NCBI GenBank assembly: GCA_043779185.1
Contig: JAYWEQ010000096.1
Location: forward strand, 1 to 64,000
Source: JAYWDA01 sp043779185
GTDB lineage: Bacteria > Bdellovibrionota > Bdellovibrionia > Bdellovibrionales > Bdellovibrionaceae
Reading direction: 5' to 3'
DNA length: 64,000 nucleotides
A program made the translations under genes and the position numbers. Numbering within the stretch: the stretch's first letter is position 1; every line of letters starts with the position of its first letter. The notes under the pieces are model-generated. The model did not search any database. It was not told the DNA's origin and was given only the letters and a program-made list of their open reading frames with translations. Below, piece after piece: positions 17,524 through 25,674 of this stretch.

Positions 17524-17970
17524 ATGAAAAATAAAAATCTTTTTAAAGGCTTGAAGGTTTTTTTTATTCTCCTCTTGGTTTTGACAGCCGTCGGCAAGCT
17601 TTTAGATAACCGAGGCTTCGCTGAGGTCATTATTAGCTATCAATTTGGCCTTCCAGGATGGTTGGCTTTGGGCCTAGGTCTGGCCGTCAGTTTATTCGAA
17701 CTTTTTTTGGCTCTGGCATTAATCCTAGGAATATATCAGCGCTACTGCGGCATTTTATTAATTCTGATGCACGCTGGGTATACGTTGCTTTCGATTATTT
17801 CAATTCAAAGAGGACTTCAATTAACAAACTGTGGATGCTTTGGCGTTTTCTGGCAGCGACCGCTTGGTTGGGGAACTGTTGTTGAAGATCTTGTCCTTAT
17901 GGGATTATCCATTTTATTTTATACTCTAGTGCCTTTTTTTGGATCATTTAAATTCAAGCCTCGCTCATAA
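17524..17970 (+). CDS. DoxX/MauE-like membrane protein
   Basis: This is a 148-residue protein with four membrane helices, of the DoxX/MauE type: residues about 10-25, 43-65, 70-95 and 118-140. A Cys pair in QLTNCGCFGVFWQRP before the last helix is typical of the MauE-like branch, which assists thiol or quinone redox chemistry in the envelope. It is divergent from the CHI-like gene and its 3' end overlaps the converging transferase gene by 52 bases. DoxX-like proteins occur in several metalloid and sulphur redox loci; a link to arsenic here is inferred. Confidence 0.78.
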   Translation: MKNKNLFKGLKVFFILLLVLTAVGKLLDNRGFAEVIISYQFGLPGWLALGLGLAVSLFELFLALALILGIYQRYCGILLILMHAGYTLLSIISIQRGLQLTNCGCFGVFWQRPLGWGTVVEDLVLMGLSILFYTLVPFFGSFKFKPRS

Positions 17971-18569
17971 ATCTTATTTAAAAGCTGCGGAGACGCATTG
18001 AAGTAAAAACCAATTTTCATAATTTGGTTAAGGATGGCTTGTCTCCAAATTCCGTTTTTTGTGAAACGTAAGGCTGAAGTCGTGCTTTTAAAAGGCAGTA
18101 AAATAGGACTTTGCTGTCCTCTTAATTGGGCGCTCAGCACTGTATCTTCAAAGATCTCGACGGGTGGAATTGGTTTTTTTCGCAAAGAACGATGAAAAAA
18201 AATACAGTGATCTAAATAAAAAATTCCGCGCCCTTGCCCTCTTATTTTATTTGAATACCAAGAGGTGAATTTTAATAAAAAATGACTGTGGTCAAACTGG
18301 TGGGTAAAAGCACCCCAAAGAATTTTTTCTGAATGCTCTATTAAATATTCGATCCCTTTTGGATCTACAAAACTGCGAGGGTGATAAAATAGAATCATCG
18401 AACCACGGGCCCGTTCAAATCCTAAATTCAATCTTTCAGCCCTAGTTTTTGCCTCTGATTTGTCGACACAAATCAATTCGACGTTTTGATATTTTGCCAA
18501 ACAGTCAACAGCTTGCCCGAAAAGGACAGTTTCTGATTCATAGGCCGTGGGGATAATAACACTTAACAA
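17919..18569 (-). CDS. Family 2-type glycosyltransferase, arsenosugar-associated (TIGR04283-like)
   Basis: The 216-residue protein opens with the GT-A start MLSVIIPTAYESETV and a sugar-nucleotide strand ELICVDKSEAKTRAERLN. Later come LWGAFTHQFDH, NKIRGQGRGIFYLDH and a C-terminal STTSALRFTKNGIWRQAILN. This order matches the transferase type first described as radical SAM/selenodomain-associated and now linked to arsenosugar synthesis. It is the last gene of the arsS operon, nine bases after MTA phosphorylase. Its expected job is to move the arsenic-ribose onto an acceptor. The usual DxD is weakly conserved (YHPRSFVD), so activity should be tested. Confidence 0.78.
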   Translation of the reverse strand: MLSVIIPTAYESETVLFGQAVDCLAKYQNVELICVDKSEAKTRAERLNLGFERARGSMILFYHPRSFVDPKGIEYLIEHSEKILWGAFTHQFDHSHFLLKFTSWYSNKIRGQGRGIFYLDHCIFFHRSLRKKPIPPVEIFEDTVLSAQLRGQQSPILLPFKSTTSALRFTKNGIWRQAILNQIMKIGFYFNASPQLLNKIYERGLNLNDPKKGTRV

Positions 18570-18577
18570 GGCAGCCT

Positions 18578-19423
18578 CTAACTTAATAGCACGTCAAGCC
18601 ACTGACGTTGATCAGCGGTGATAAATTCTTTAGGAGTCATCAAACCAGTTTGCAGACCCTGTGTTGGGCAACCCTTGGGTAGAATTTGAGCATTGGCTGA
18701 AATAAATTTTTTGCAAAGCTCAAAGGCTTTTAATTTATTTTGCCGCATAATTTCAAAAACCCCTTCAAGTGTGACATGCGGGATGGCATCGTCCCAGCAG
18801 TCATAGTCCGTCACAAAGCAGGCCGGAAGATAACCCAAGCCGGCCTCACGGGCTAAAGCATATTCAGGAAAATTGGACATCCCTATGATGTCGGCACCTT
18901 GGGCAATAAAGCTTTTTGATTCAGCTTGAGTGGAAAAATAGGGCCCTTCGACACAAACATAGGTACCGCCAAAATGAATTTTAAATTCAAAATCAGATCG
19001 ATGTTTTTTTAAGGCCTCGACCAACTCTGATGTCACCGGATGGGCTAAGGAGACATGACCAACAAGTCCCTGGCCGCAAAAGGTATGGGCCCGAATTGAC
19101 TTCGTTCGATCTAAATATTGATTTGGAACGACCAGATCACCTGGTTTAAATTCAGTTTTTAAACTGCCAATCGCAGACACCGAAAGTATTTTTGAAGCCC
19201 CTGCTTTTTTTAAAGCCCAAATATTAGCTCGGTAATTCACCTCAGACGGTAACTTTTCATGCCGCTCACCATGGCGGGGGATAAAAAGCATTTCAGTCGT
19301 GCCCAATTTAACTCGACAAATTCCAGAGGAGGTTTCGCCAAATGGTGTCTTGGCCGACAAGGATTCTAATTTTTGAAATTCTTCAAATTTTTCAAAGCCT
19401 GAACCACCTAATAATGCCCACAT
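18578..19423 (-). CDS. S-methyl-5'-thioadenosine phosphorylase-like enzyme
   Basis: This 281-residue trimeric-type purine nucleoside phosphorylase has the phosphate-site start LLGGSGFEKF, FIPRHGERHEKLPSEVNYRA, and the signature VCVEGPYFSTQAESKSF. The MTA-specific region GMSNFPEYALAREAGLGY is followed by FVTDYDCWDD. MTA phosphorylase cuts 5'-modified adenosines by phosphorolysis, giving adenine and a 5-modified ribose 1-phosphate. Placed directly after arsS, it could act on 5'-dimethylarsinoyl-5'-deoxyadenosine, with Apt recovering the adenine. A role in ordinary SAM salvage cannot be excluded. Confidence 0.9.
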   Translation of the reverse strand: MWALLGGSGFEKFEEFQKLESLSAKTPFGETSSGICRVKLGTTEMLFIPRHGERHEKLPSEVNYRANIWALKKAGASKILSVSAIGSLKTEFKPGDLVVPNQYLDRTKSIRAHTFCGQGLVGHVSLAHPVTSELVEALKKHRSDFEFKIHFGGTYVCVEGPYFSTQAESKSFIAQGADIIGMSNFPEYALAREAGLGYLPACFVTDYDCWDDAIPHVTLEGVFEIMRQNKLKAFELCKKFISANAQILPKGCPTQGLQTGLMTPKEFITADQRQWLDVLLS

Positions 19424-19444
19424 AAAACTGCTCCCAGATAAAAA

Positions 19445-20494
19445 TTAAATAGTTTCGCCGCCACAACTAGAGCCCGCACCCGCTGTACAACCATAGCAGT
19501 GCTGATTTAAAATAATAGACCGCTTGCTCATGCTGGCTTCTTCATACTGATCCAGATGAACTTTCCCGCCATTAATTTTTAAATCTAACATTTGATTAAA
19601 ATCACAATCATAAAGGTAGCCATCCCAGCTGATTGAAATTGTATTCCTGCACATCACACCTTTGGCCGCCGTAGGATTAAAAGCATTCACTAGCTTTTCC
19701 ATATAGCCTTCGTAATTTTCACTTTCGATCAAGTAATCTAAGTAACGTGAAATAGGCATGTTGGTAATAGCAAAAAGCTGATTGAATTCAATGTTAAACA
19801 GGCGCATGAGCTCTTTTTTGAAATCGCTTTCCAGGGCCGCTTGGTTGCCAGGTAAAAAGGCTCCCGCCGGGTTATAGACTAAATCTAACTTTAATCCCGT
19901 GCCTTCTTTCCCGTAGCCGATGCTGTTCAGTAATTTTAAAGCCGAAATAGAATCTTGAAAAACACCGTCACCCCGCTGCCGATCCGTTTTATCTTTATCG
20001 TAATAGGGTAAAGATGAAACAATATGCACATTATGTTTTTTATAAAAAGCAGGAAGATCGTGATAACTTTTGTTCGCCATGATGATCGTCAGGTTGCATC
20101 GAGCAATAATTTTCTTTTTTAACTGACTCAGTTGTTCGACAAACCAACGAAACTGCGGATTCATTTCCGGGGCGCCACCTGTTAGATCCACGGTGTGAGT
20201 CGTCGACGTCGCTAGAACTTTTAAAACTTTTTCCATCGTCTCGCGGGTCATGATCTCTCGACGGTCGGGGCCGGCATCAACATGACAATGTTTGCAAGTT
20301 TGATTGCACATCTTGCCCATATTGACTTGAAAAATTTCAAGATTTGTCGGCATCAGCGGAAAAAGACCGACCTCTTTCATCTTAGTGCCAAAAGTGGGCA
20401 GGTCCTTGATTCGATCACTGAAATTATTCAGTCGATCTAATTGACCATCAGTTTCAGCTAAACTACTTTTACGCGCTTTCAGGGAACGAATCAT
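19445..20494 (-). CDS. arsS: Arsenosugar biosynthesis radical SAM protein ArsS
   Basis: ArsS attaches the 5'-deoxyadenosyl group of SAM to dimethylarsenic, giving the precursor of arsenosugars. The 349-residue protein has the cluster motif MCNQTCKHCHVDAGPDR near residues 63-80, the SAM motif DLTGGAPEMN, and the C-terminal domain characteristic of the family: GVMCRNTISISWDGYLYDCD and finally HCYGCTAGAGSSCGGE. In several relatives a selenocysteine stands in this C-terminal cluster; here all positions are cysteine. GAGG lies five bases before the ATG. It sits between the peroxidase-like and MTA phosphorylase genes in one operon. Confidence 0.95.
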   Translation of the reverse strand: MIRSLKARKSSLAETDGQLDRLNNFSDRIKDLPTFGTKMKEVGLFPLMPTNLEIFQVNMGKMCNQTCKHCHVDAGPDRREIMTRETMEKVLKVLATSTTHTVDLTGGAPEMNPQFRWFVEQLSQLKKKIIARCNLTIIMANKSYHDLPAFYKKHNVHIVSSLPYYDKDKTDRQRGDGVFQDSISALKLLNSIGYGKEGTGLKLDLVYNPAGAFLPGNQAALESDFKKELMRLFNIEFNQLFAITNMPISRYLDYLIESENYEGYMEKLVNAFNPTAAKGVMCRNTISISWDGYLYDCDFNQMLDLKINGGKVHLDQYEEASMSKRSIILNQHCYGCTAGAGSSCGGETI

Positions 20495-20501
20495 AAAAAC
20501 C

Positions 20502-20840
20502 TCACATGCTTAATTTTTTTACTTTTGTCATCATTTGGACACCGTGAACTAAAGTCGCGCCACCTTTAATGGCAGCAGCGACATGGACAGCTTCCATCAT
20601 TTGTTTTTCATTGAGCCCTTTTTCAAGACCGTCTGCCGTGTAGGCATCGATGCAGTAGGGGCATTGCACAGCATGGGAAACGGCCAGCGCAATCAAAGAT
20701 TTTTCCCTGGCGGTCAGTGCCCCTTCTTTAAAAACTTCACCATAATAATCAAAAAACTTTTTGGCCAATTCTGGTCCAAATTCACCGATGGAACCGAACT
20801 TAGCTAGATCCTTTGGGTCGTAATAGGTTTCAGACATCAT
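20502..20840 (-). CDS. Arsenosugar-associated AhpD/CMD-type peroxidase-like protein
   Basis: This 112-residue protein has the carboxymuconolactone decarboxylase/AhpD fold. The redox motif CPYCIDAYTADGLEKG carries the CX2C pair and the following acidic residues; it is preceded by EKSLIALAVSHAVQ and followed by EAVHVAAAIKGGATLVHG. Members of this subgroup are found beside ArsS. A reductive or peroxidatic function on arsenic or cluster intermediates is presumed but unproven. The ORF starts with two ATGs; AGGAG precedes them. It lies seven bases upstream of arsS and seven bases after the unknown secreted protein gene. Confidence 0.9.
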   Translation of the reverse strand: MMSETYYDPKDLAKFGSIGEFGPELAKKFFDYYGEVFKEGALTAREKSLIALAVSHAVQCPYCIDAYTADGLEKGLNEKQMMEAVHVAAAIKGGATLVHGVQMMTKVKKLSM

Positions 20841-20846
20841 TAACTC

Positions 20847-21494
20847 CTATTCAGCGGTGATTAAATTTATTTTTTCAATATTTGTTGTGAAGGAAGATTT
20901 TGAATCATCGCCATCGATGCTCAGCCATAAAGCTGCGATATTGACGGGCTTTTGCAAGTGGTAGTTGATTTTGACTTCAGTCTCATCTTTTTGACGAACG
21001 GCGACGACCTCTTCGCTCATCAGATCAGTTTTTGGATGATCTCTTTTCAGTCCCAATGAGGCTGTTGTGCGGCCGACATTGTAGAAATAAATTTTTTCTA
21101 AGCCCGCTCCTTCTGGAGCTAAGGCAAAAAGTTTTTTAACCCAGTCCGGGGCAAAAAGTTTTTTCAAAGCACTCAGCTTTTGCTTGCCTTCAACCACAAG
21201 GCCCAAGCGAAATAAGGAATCTTCTTCAATGCTTTTTTCTGGGGGGGCGTTCTGCAGATCGCCATCGATTTTTAGAACCACCTCAAAGCCAGAAATTTTA
21301 TAAAATTTGTCCAACTTATAAACCAGGGGACTGGCCGAATTTTTGACGACGACATTTAAGCCTGTCGTCGAATAAGACACCGTATTGGTCGGAATATTTT
21401 TAAAAGCCAGCTCGGTCCAAGCCTCTTTTTTGCCCGTAGGAATCGCCATGACAGCAAGCATCGAAGTCGAAATCAGCAGGCTTTTAAAATTCAT
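20847..21494 (-). CDS. Secreted protein of unknown function heading the arsS operon
   Basis: The 215-residue protein has a short signal-like N-terminus (FKSLLISTSMLAVMAIP) and a soluble, probably beta-rich body with no cysteine. I do not recognise the family. It is the first gene of the five-gene arsS operon and lies only seven bases before the peroxidase-like gene, so it is cotranscribed. Its periplasmic or outer-membrane location would suit a binding or export role for the locus product, but nothing in the sequence demonstrates that. Confidence 0.72.
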   Translation of the reverse strand: MNFKSLLISTSMLAVMAIPTGKKEAWTELAFKNIPTNTVSYSTTGLNVVVKNSASPLVYKLDKFYKISGFEVVLKIDGDLQNAPPEKSIEEDSLFRLGLVVEGKQKLSALKKLFAPDWVKKLFALAPEGAGLEKIYFYNVGRTTASLGLKRDHPKTDLMSEEVVAVRQKDETEVKINYHLQKPVNIAALWLSIDGDDSKSSFTTNIEKINLITAE

Positions 21495-21570
21495 TTTTTC
21501 ACCCTTTTTAAGAGCCTTTAGGATGAGTTAGTATTTTAAGTCAGTCAACATGACATGATTTTTAAACAGA

Positions 21571-22653
21571 CTATGGGAGGTCTGAAAATTCGCGAACAGC
21601 CTTAAGGATAGGGACAGGTGGTTTTCCTAAAAGAATACGAAATTCATCTCGTAAAGTCGTTCGACCCCCATAAAATCTTTGAATTAAATCTTCAGGCAGC
21701 GTGTAAAAACGCTCTAATACTTTGTACCGCATCGAGGGCGTTGCAGCTTTAAACATCATACGATTTAAAAAGCGATAGTACGAATAGGGTTTTAATATTT
21801 GCTGATTCTTCACTGAAATTTGTTTTCTCCAAAGATCTATGTCCGGAGAAGAAACTTCTAGTAGGCTTTGAATCTGTTGAAGCACTGCGGGCAGGGTATA
21901 TCCAGTTACAGGGTGGGCCAGCCCAGCTGCGGCGCCCAAGGCTAAAGGTGAAAAAGTTTCTTCAAAACCATAAAGATCCAGCGGCAGCGAGCCTTTTTCA
22001 GTTTTCAAAATCTGAGAGATTTTCCAACCTTGCTGATTCGCATAGTTTTTGATTTCCTCACAGATATGATCTTGGTCCAGATCCGGAGAATTAGAATAGT
22101 AAGTATCTTCAATCAAAAGCTCATTTTCATTGAAAGGAAGAACATAAAAGAATCGATAGCCATCCGTCTGAGCTTGTCTGACATCCTTTAAAATGGGCAC
22201 TTTTAAGCCATGCGGTTTTTCAGTTTTTATTTCAAGGCCGACGAATTTTTGAAAACCATAGTAACGGGCCTGTTTCCGAGCCGGCCAACCCATGGCAAGA
22301 AAGTCAGCCTTCTGTTCAGAAACTTGCGCTTTGAGATGAATTTCCTGGGGGAATAAGGTGGTGATCTTTTGAGCCAGATCTCGGGATTTAATAGAATAGT
22401 ATGGCGAATCAAATTTTCGATGATGTTTTGGAAAAAAAACCTCATAACCCGGCCATTTTTTAGAGATCAGAGGATCCAGCCATGGCCAGCAAGCGGCCGG
22501 TACATCGTCATGATGAAAGCTCCAAGTGTGCTCTCCGCACAACTGGTTACTTTTTTCCATTAACTGTAATGAAAGATCGGGCCAGCGATGCTTAAGAGCT
22601 GCTAAAAGTAAACATCCTGAAAGGCCACCACCGGCAATTGTCAAAGTCCTCAT
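21571..22653 (-). CDS. crtY: Lycopene beta-cyclase
   Basis: CrtY closes the ends of lycopene to make beta-carotene, using FAD non-oxidatively. The N-terminal dinucleotide fold is LTIAGGGLSGCLLLAALKHR, followed by the CrtY-type CGEHTWSFHHDDVP. Later come FFYVLPFNENELLIEDTYYS and AAAGLAHPVTGYTLPAVLQQ, both strong family markers. The ATG at 22653 gives a 360-residue protein starting at the FAD motif; an upstream TTG would add seven residues. It is divergent from the hydroxylase-like gene. The other carotenoid genes follow between 25 and 29 kb. Confidence 0.92.
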   Translation of the reverse strand: MRTLTIAGGGLSGCLLLAALKHRWPDLSLQLMEKSNQLCGEHTWSFHHDDVPAACWPWLDPLISKKWPGYEVFFPKHHRKFDSPYYSIKSRDLAQKITTLFPQEIHLKAQVSEQKADFLAMGWPARKQARYYGFQKFVGLEIKTEKPHGLKVPILKDVRQAQTDGYRFFYVLPFNENELLIEDTYYSNSPDLDQDHICEEIKNYANQQGWKISQILKTEKGSLPLDLYGFEETFSPLALGAAAGLAHPVTGYTLPAVLQQIQSLLEVSSPDIDLWRKQISVKNQQILKPYSYYRFLNRMMFKAATPSMRYKVLERFYTLPEDLIQRFYGGRTTLRDEFRILLGKPPVPILKAVREFSDLP

Positions 22654-22668
22654 ACATCCGCAATCTAC

Positions 22669-23517
22669 TTGCAAAAGGACTGGAATTCCACGAAATTTTT
22701 AGATGTGGGACACTTTGAAAAATTTGAATCTTATATTCCTTTCGATCTGATAGAGCCAAGAAATTTTCTTATGGCTTGTGCTGTGCTTTTTGGAATTCTG
22801 GTCTTTCGATATTTCCTGATGGCCGGAGCATTTTGGTATCTTTTTTATCGACTGAAGCCAGGGGTCTTGCGGCAAAGGCAGATCTATAACAATCTTCCAG
22901 CTGCAAAAATTCAACTTTATGAAATTAAATGGTCGTTGTTGACGGGCCTTCCTTTTACGATGGGTGCATTAGCCATGGGAATCATGTGGCAAAAGGGCTG
23001 GACGCTGATTTACCTTTCTTTTGATCAGTATGGTTTGTGGTATCTGATTCCAAGTCTTTTGATTTTAAGTGTCGTGCATGATTTTTATTTTTATGGGACT
23101 CATCGATTTTTACACACATCTTGGGCTTACCGTAGGTTCCATAGTGTGCATCATAATTCTTTGACGCCGTCACCATGGGCGTCGTTCTCTTTTCATCCCG
23201 TCGAAGCATTGATTCAGGCGGCGGCTTTGCCCTTATTAATTTTGATCATTCCATTACATCCGGTGATGATTTTAATTTATCTGACTTTTATGACACTATC
23301 GGGAATTACAAATCATTTAGGTTTTGAAATTTTGCCTGAAGGAAGTGAAAAAGGTCTTGGGAAGTGGTTGGTCAGTGGCGTTCATCACACCCAACATCAT
23401 CGTTACTATCGATATAATTACGGCTTATTCTACACCTTTTGGGATCGAATTTTTAAAACAGAGCACCCCAAATTCCCCGAAGAGTTTCGGCAAGTATTTG
23501 AAAAGAAATCCGTATGA
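22669..23517 (+). CDS. Fatty acid hydroxylase / sterol desaturase family membrane enzyme
   Basis: This is a membrane di-iron enzyme of up to 282 residues with about five helices. The histidine boxes are HDFYFYGTHRFLH, RRFHSVHHNSL and SGVHHTQHHRYYRY, spaced as in the sterol desaturase/fatty acid hydroxylase superfamily. Members hydroxylate or desaturate sterols, fatty acids or carotenoids. Lying between crtY and the other crt genes, a carotenoid hydroxylase is a fair guess. The start is uncertain: TTG at 22669 gives the longest form, while GTG at 22705 starts nearer the first helix. Its end overlaps the ABC ATPase gene by four bases. Confidence 0.82.
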   Translation: MQKDWNSTKFLDVGHFEKFESYIPFDLIEPRNFLMACAVLFGILVFRYFLMAGAFWYLFYRLKPGVLRQRQIYNNLPAAKIQLYEIKWSLLTGLPFTMGALAMGIMWQKGWTLIYLSFDQYGLWYLIPSLLILSVVHDFYFYGTHRFLHTSWAYRRFHSVHHNSLTPSPWASFSFHPVEALIQAAALPLLILIIPLHPVMILIYLTFMTLSGITNHLGFEILPEGSEKGLGKWLVSGVHHTQHHRYYRYNYGLFYTFWDRIFKTEHPKFPEEFRQVFEKKSV

Positions 23518-24341
23518 GTCCGGTCTTAGAGGTTTTAAGGCTGGATAAATCTTATGGAAAAAAAATCGCCCTTAAAGGTTTAAGTTTTTCAATTTTACCT
23601 CAGCAAATTGTGGCTTTTCTGGGTCCAAATGGGGCGGGAAAAAGCACCACTTTAAAAATTATTATGGGTCTTCGCAAGCCTGATTCGGGAATTTTGCGAA
23701 TTTGTGGCTCTGAAGAACACTCCTTAAAAATCAAAGATCAATTGGGCTACACATCGCAAGACCTATCTTTTCCAGCCCACCTTAAAGTTGAAGAGATTCT
23801 TAAATTTGTCAGTGCTCATTACTCAGAGCCCGTGCCCATGACTGAATTAACGAAAAAGTTTGAATTGACTGATTTGATGACTCATAAAGTGGGTGGTCTT
23901 AGTGGCGGTCAAAAGCGTCGTCTTGGTTTAGCGTGTGCCTTAGTGGGTCGTCCCAAGATATTAATTTTAGATGAGCCCACCACGGGTCTTGATGTCGAAT
24001 CAAGACTTAACCTGTGGCAAGAGATCAAAGAATTTAAAAATAGTGGGGGAACAGTTTTGCTTTCAACCCATGATTTAAATGAAGCGGGCACTGTTGCGGA
24101 TCGCGTCCTGGTGATTGATCATGGCCATCTCATCAGCGACGGAACTGTCGAAGAAATTAAAAAGAAAATAGAATATCAAAAAATCACCTATGAATTCAAA
24201 GGACAGCAAGTTTTGGAATATGTCCAAGATTCAGATCAGTTTGTTAAAAACTTAGTCTTGCAAAAACCAGAGTTTAAAAATCTCCACATTCACCCCAGCA
24301 CTTTGGAAGAAGCCTTTTTAAAGATCAGAGGCAAAGCGTGA
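23514..24341 (+). CDS. ABC transporter ATP-binding protein
   Basis: This is a 275-residue ABC ATPase of the CcmA/NodI-like export type. It has Walker A FLGPNGAGKSTTLK, signature VGGLSGGQKRRLGLA, Walker B ILILDEPTTGLD and switch STHDLNEA. A C-terminal accessory region of about 60 residues follows. It would power the ABC-2 permease encoded directly after it (four-base ATGA overlap). The gene is also coupled to the hydroxylase-like gene before it. The substrate is unknown; the neighbours would allow a lipid or pigment-related compound. Confidence 0.93.
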   Translation: MSPVLEVLRLDKSYGKKIALKGLSFSILPQQIVAFLGPNGAGKSTTLKIIMGLRKPDSGILRICGSEEHSLKIKDQLGYTSQDLSFPAHLKVEEILKFVSAHYSEPVPMTELTKKFELTDLMTHKVGGLSGGQKRRLGLACALVGRPKILILDEPTTGLDVESRLNLWQEIKEFKNSGGTVLLSTHDLNEAGTVADRVLVIDHGHLISDGTVEEIKKKIEYQKITYEFKGQQVLEYVQDSDQFVKNLVLQKPEFKNLHIHPSTLEEAFLKIRGKA

Positions 24342-25081
24342 ATTTTTTTAAACTTCTTTTGACCCATACTTTGTACATGTGCTTAGAGCTTTTCCGTCAA
24401 CCGATGTATTTGGTATCGACCATTCTATTTCCTTCGATGTTTTTTTGGTTCTTTGGCATTCCTAACGCCAAAGAGCCCGGTTCGATCGCAATTCTGTCGG
24501 CCTCATTTGCTTGTTTTGGTGTTTTATCAGTTGTGCTTTTTCAATTCGGAGTGGGGATTTCCCAGGATAAAGAATCATCATGGTATTTTTACTTACGCTC
24601 TTTGCCCAGCCGAAAAGGCGTTATTTTAGGCTCACGAGTCTTGGCTGGAATTTTATTTTCTATGCTGGCCATTTGCGGTGTCTTTGCAACGGCTTTAATT
24701 TTTGCGGATTTAAAAATATCTGATATTGAATGGCTGCGATTGTTTGCTTTACTATTTTGTGGAGCCATTCCTTTTGCACTGTTGGGGATTTGCTTGGGCT
24801 TATCAGTGAACAGTCAGGCCATTCTACCCGTTGCAAACCTTGTGTATTTACCTTTATCGTTTGCTGGCGGCTTATGGATGCCACCCAATATTTTACCGAC
24901 CGCCATTCAAAAAATTTCTGAATATTTACCCACTCGAATGTATGGTGAAATTATTTGGGCGTCAGTTCTTAAGCGCGAAGTCGAAAATAGATATGTCTAT
25001 GGATTGATCTCTTACGGAGTTTTATTTTTATTGTTGGCCTTCTTCCTTTCGAAAAAGGAAGAAGAAAAAAGCTTTCGTTAA
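24338..25081 (+). CDS. ABC-2 type transporter permease
   Basis: The 247-residue protein has six predicted membrane helices in the ABC-2 arrangement. The segment after helix four, LPLSFAGGLWMPPNILPTAI, with the following EYLPTRMYGEIIW, is typical of ABC-2 permeases. It pairs with the ATPase encoded upstream to form an exporter homodimer with two ATPases. Its stop overlaps the converging 25078 gene by four bases. No substrate can be named. Confidence 0.88.
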   Translation: MNFFKLLLTHTLYMCLELFRQPMYLVSTILFPSMFFWFFGIPNAKEPGSIAILSASFACFGVLSVVLFQFGVGISQDKESSWYFYLRSLPSRKGVILGSRVLAGILFSMLAICGVFATALIFADLKISDIEWLRLFALLFCGAIPFALLGICLGLSVNSQAILPVANLVYLPLSFAGGLWMPPNILPTAIQKISEYLPTRMYGEIIWASVLKREVENRYVYGLISYGVLFLLLAFFLSKKEEEKSFR

Positions 25082-25674
25082 AGAATTCTTAAGAACGCGT
25101 TGCGGGCCACAGTTTCAGCCACGCCAGGATAACCTTGATCAAACCACTGCCACCAAGCGGCCACCATGATCAAGTGACCGACAAAGATAAAAAAGTGACT
25201 CCACATTTCGACACGGTCAGAATTTTTTGTCATATACCGATGCCAGTGAAGAGCTTCATCAACAATCGAATAAAATACACTTAGCAAAGTAAAAATCAAA
25301 GCCGGGACCCGCATAAAAACAGGAAAGGTATAAGCTAAACATAAAAGCACAGTGCTTGTAATACCTGCAAAGATCGTAATGTGATGGCACAAGGCTTCGC
25401 CTTTTTGCAAATACTCTTTGTAAATGGTTCTGTGTCCAATCGTATCAAATGAAATCGCGGTCGAAAAAATAAAAACTCCGACTGGTATATTCCAAACATA
25501 AGCAGGGTATTCCACACCGGCATAATGACCCGCCAAAAGAAAAGTCATCACAGCAAAGAAAAGTCCATACATAAGACCAATCCAAACAACATAAACGGTC
25601 CAATCAGTTTTTGAAAACTCACTGACCCGAGAGGCATAGATCGAAGTTTCGCGTAAAAAAGAAGTCTGACTCAT
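25078..25674 (-). CDS. Unrecognised membrane protein cotranscribed with crtB
   Basis: This 198-residue protein has five predicted membrane helices (about residues 25-48, 56-78, 95-119, 124-145 and 162-182). Histidines cluster at membrane edges: TIGHRTIYKEY, ALCHHITIFAG, EALHWHRYMTKN and SHFFIFVGH. I do not recognise the family. The gene overlaps the end of crtB by four bases and is the last gene of the crtE-crtI-crtB operon, so a role in carotenoid modification or membrane placement is likely. The His pattern would allow a metal-dependent oxygenase, but the boxes do not match the known CrtW or CrtZ motifs. Confidence 0.75.
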   Translation of the reverse strand: MSQTSFLRETSIYASRVSEFSKTDWTVYVVWIGLMYGLFFAVMTFLLAGHYAGVEYPAYVWNIPVGVFIFSTAISFDTIGHRTIYKEYLQKGEALCHHITIFAGITSTVLLCLAYTFPVFMRVPALIFTLLSVFYSIVDEALHWHRYMTKNSDRVEMWSHFFIFVGHLIMVAAWWQWFDQGYPGVAETVARNAFLRIL

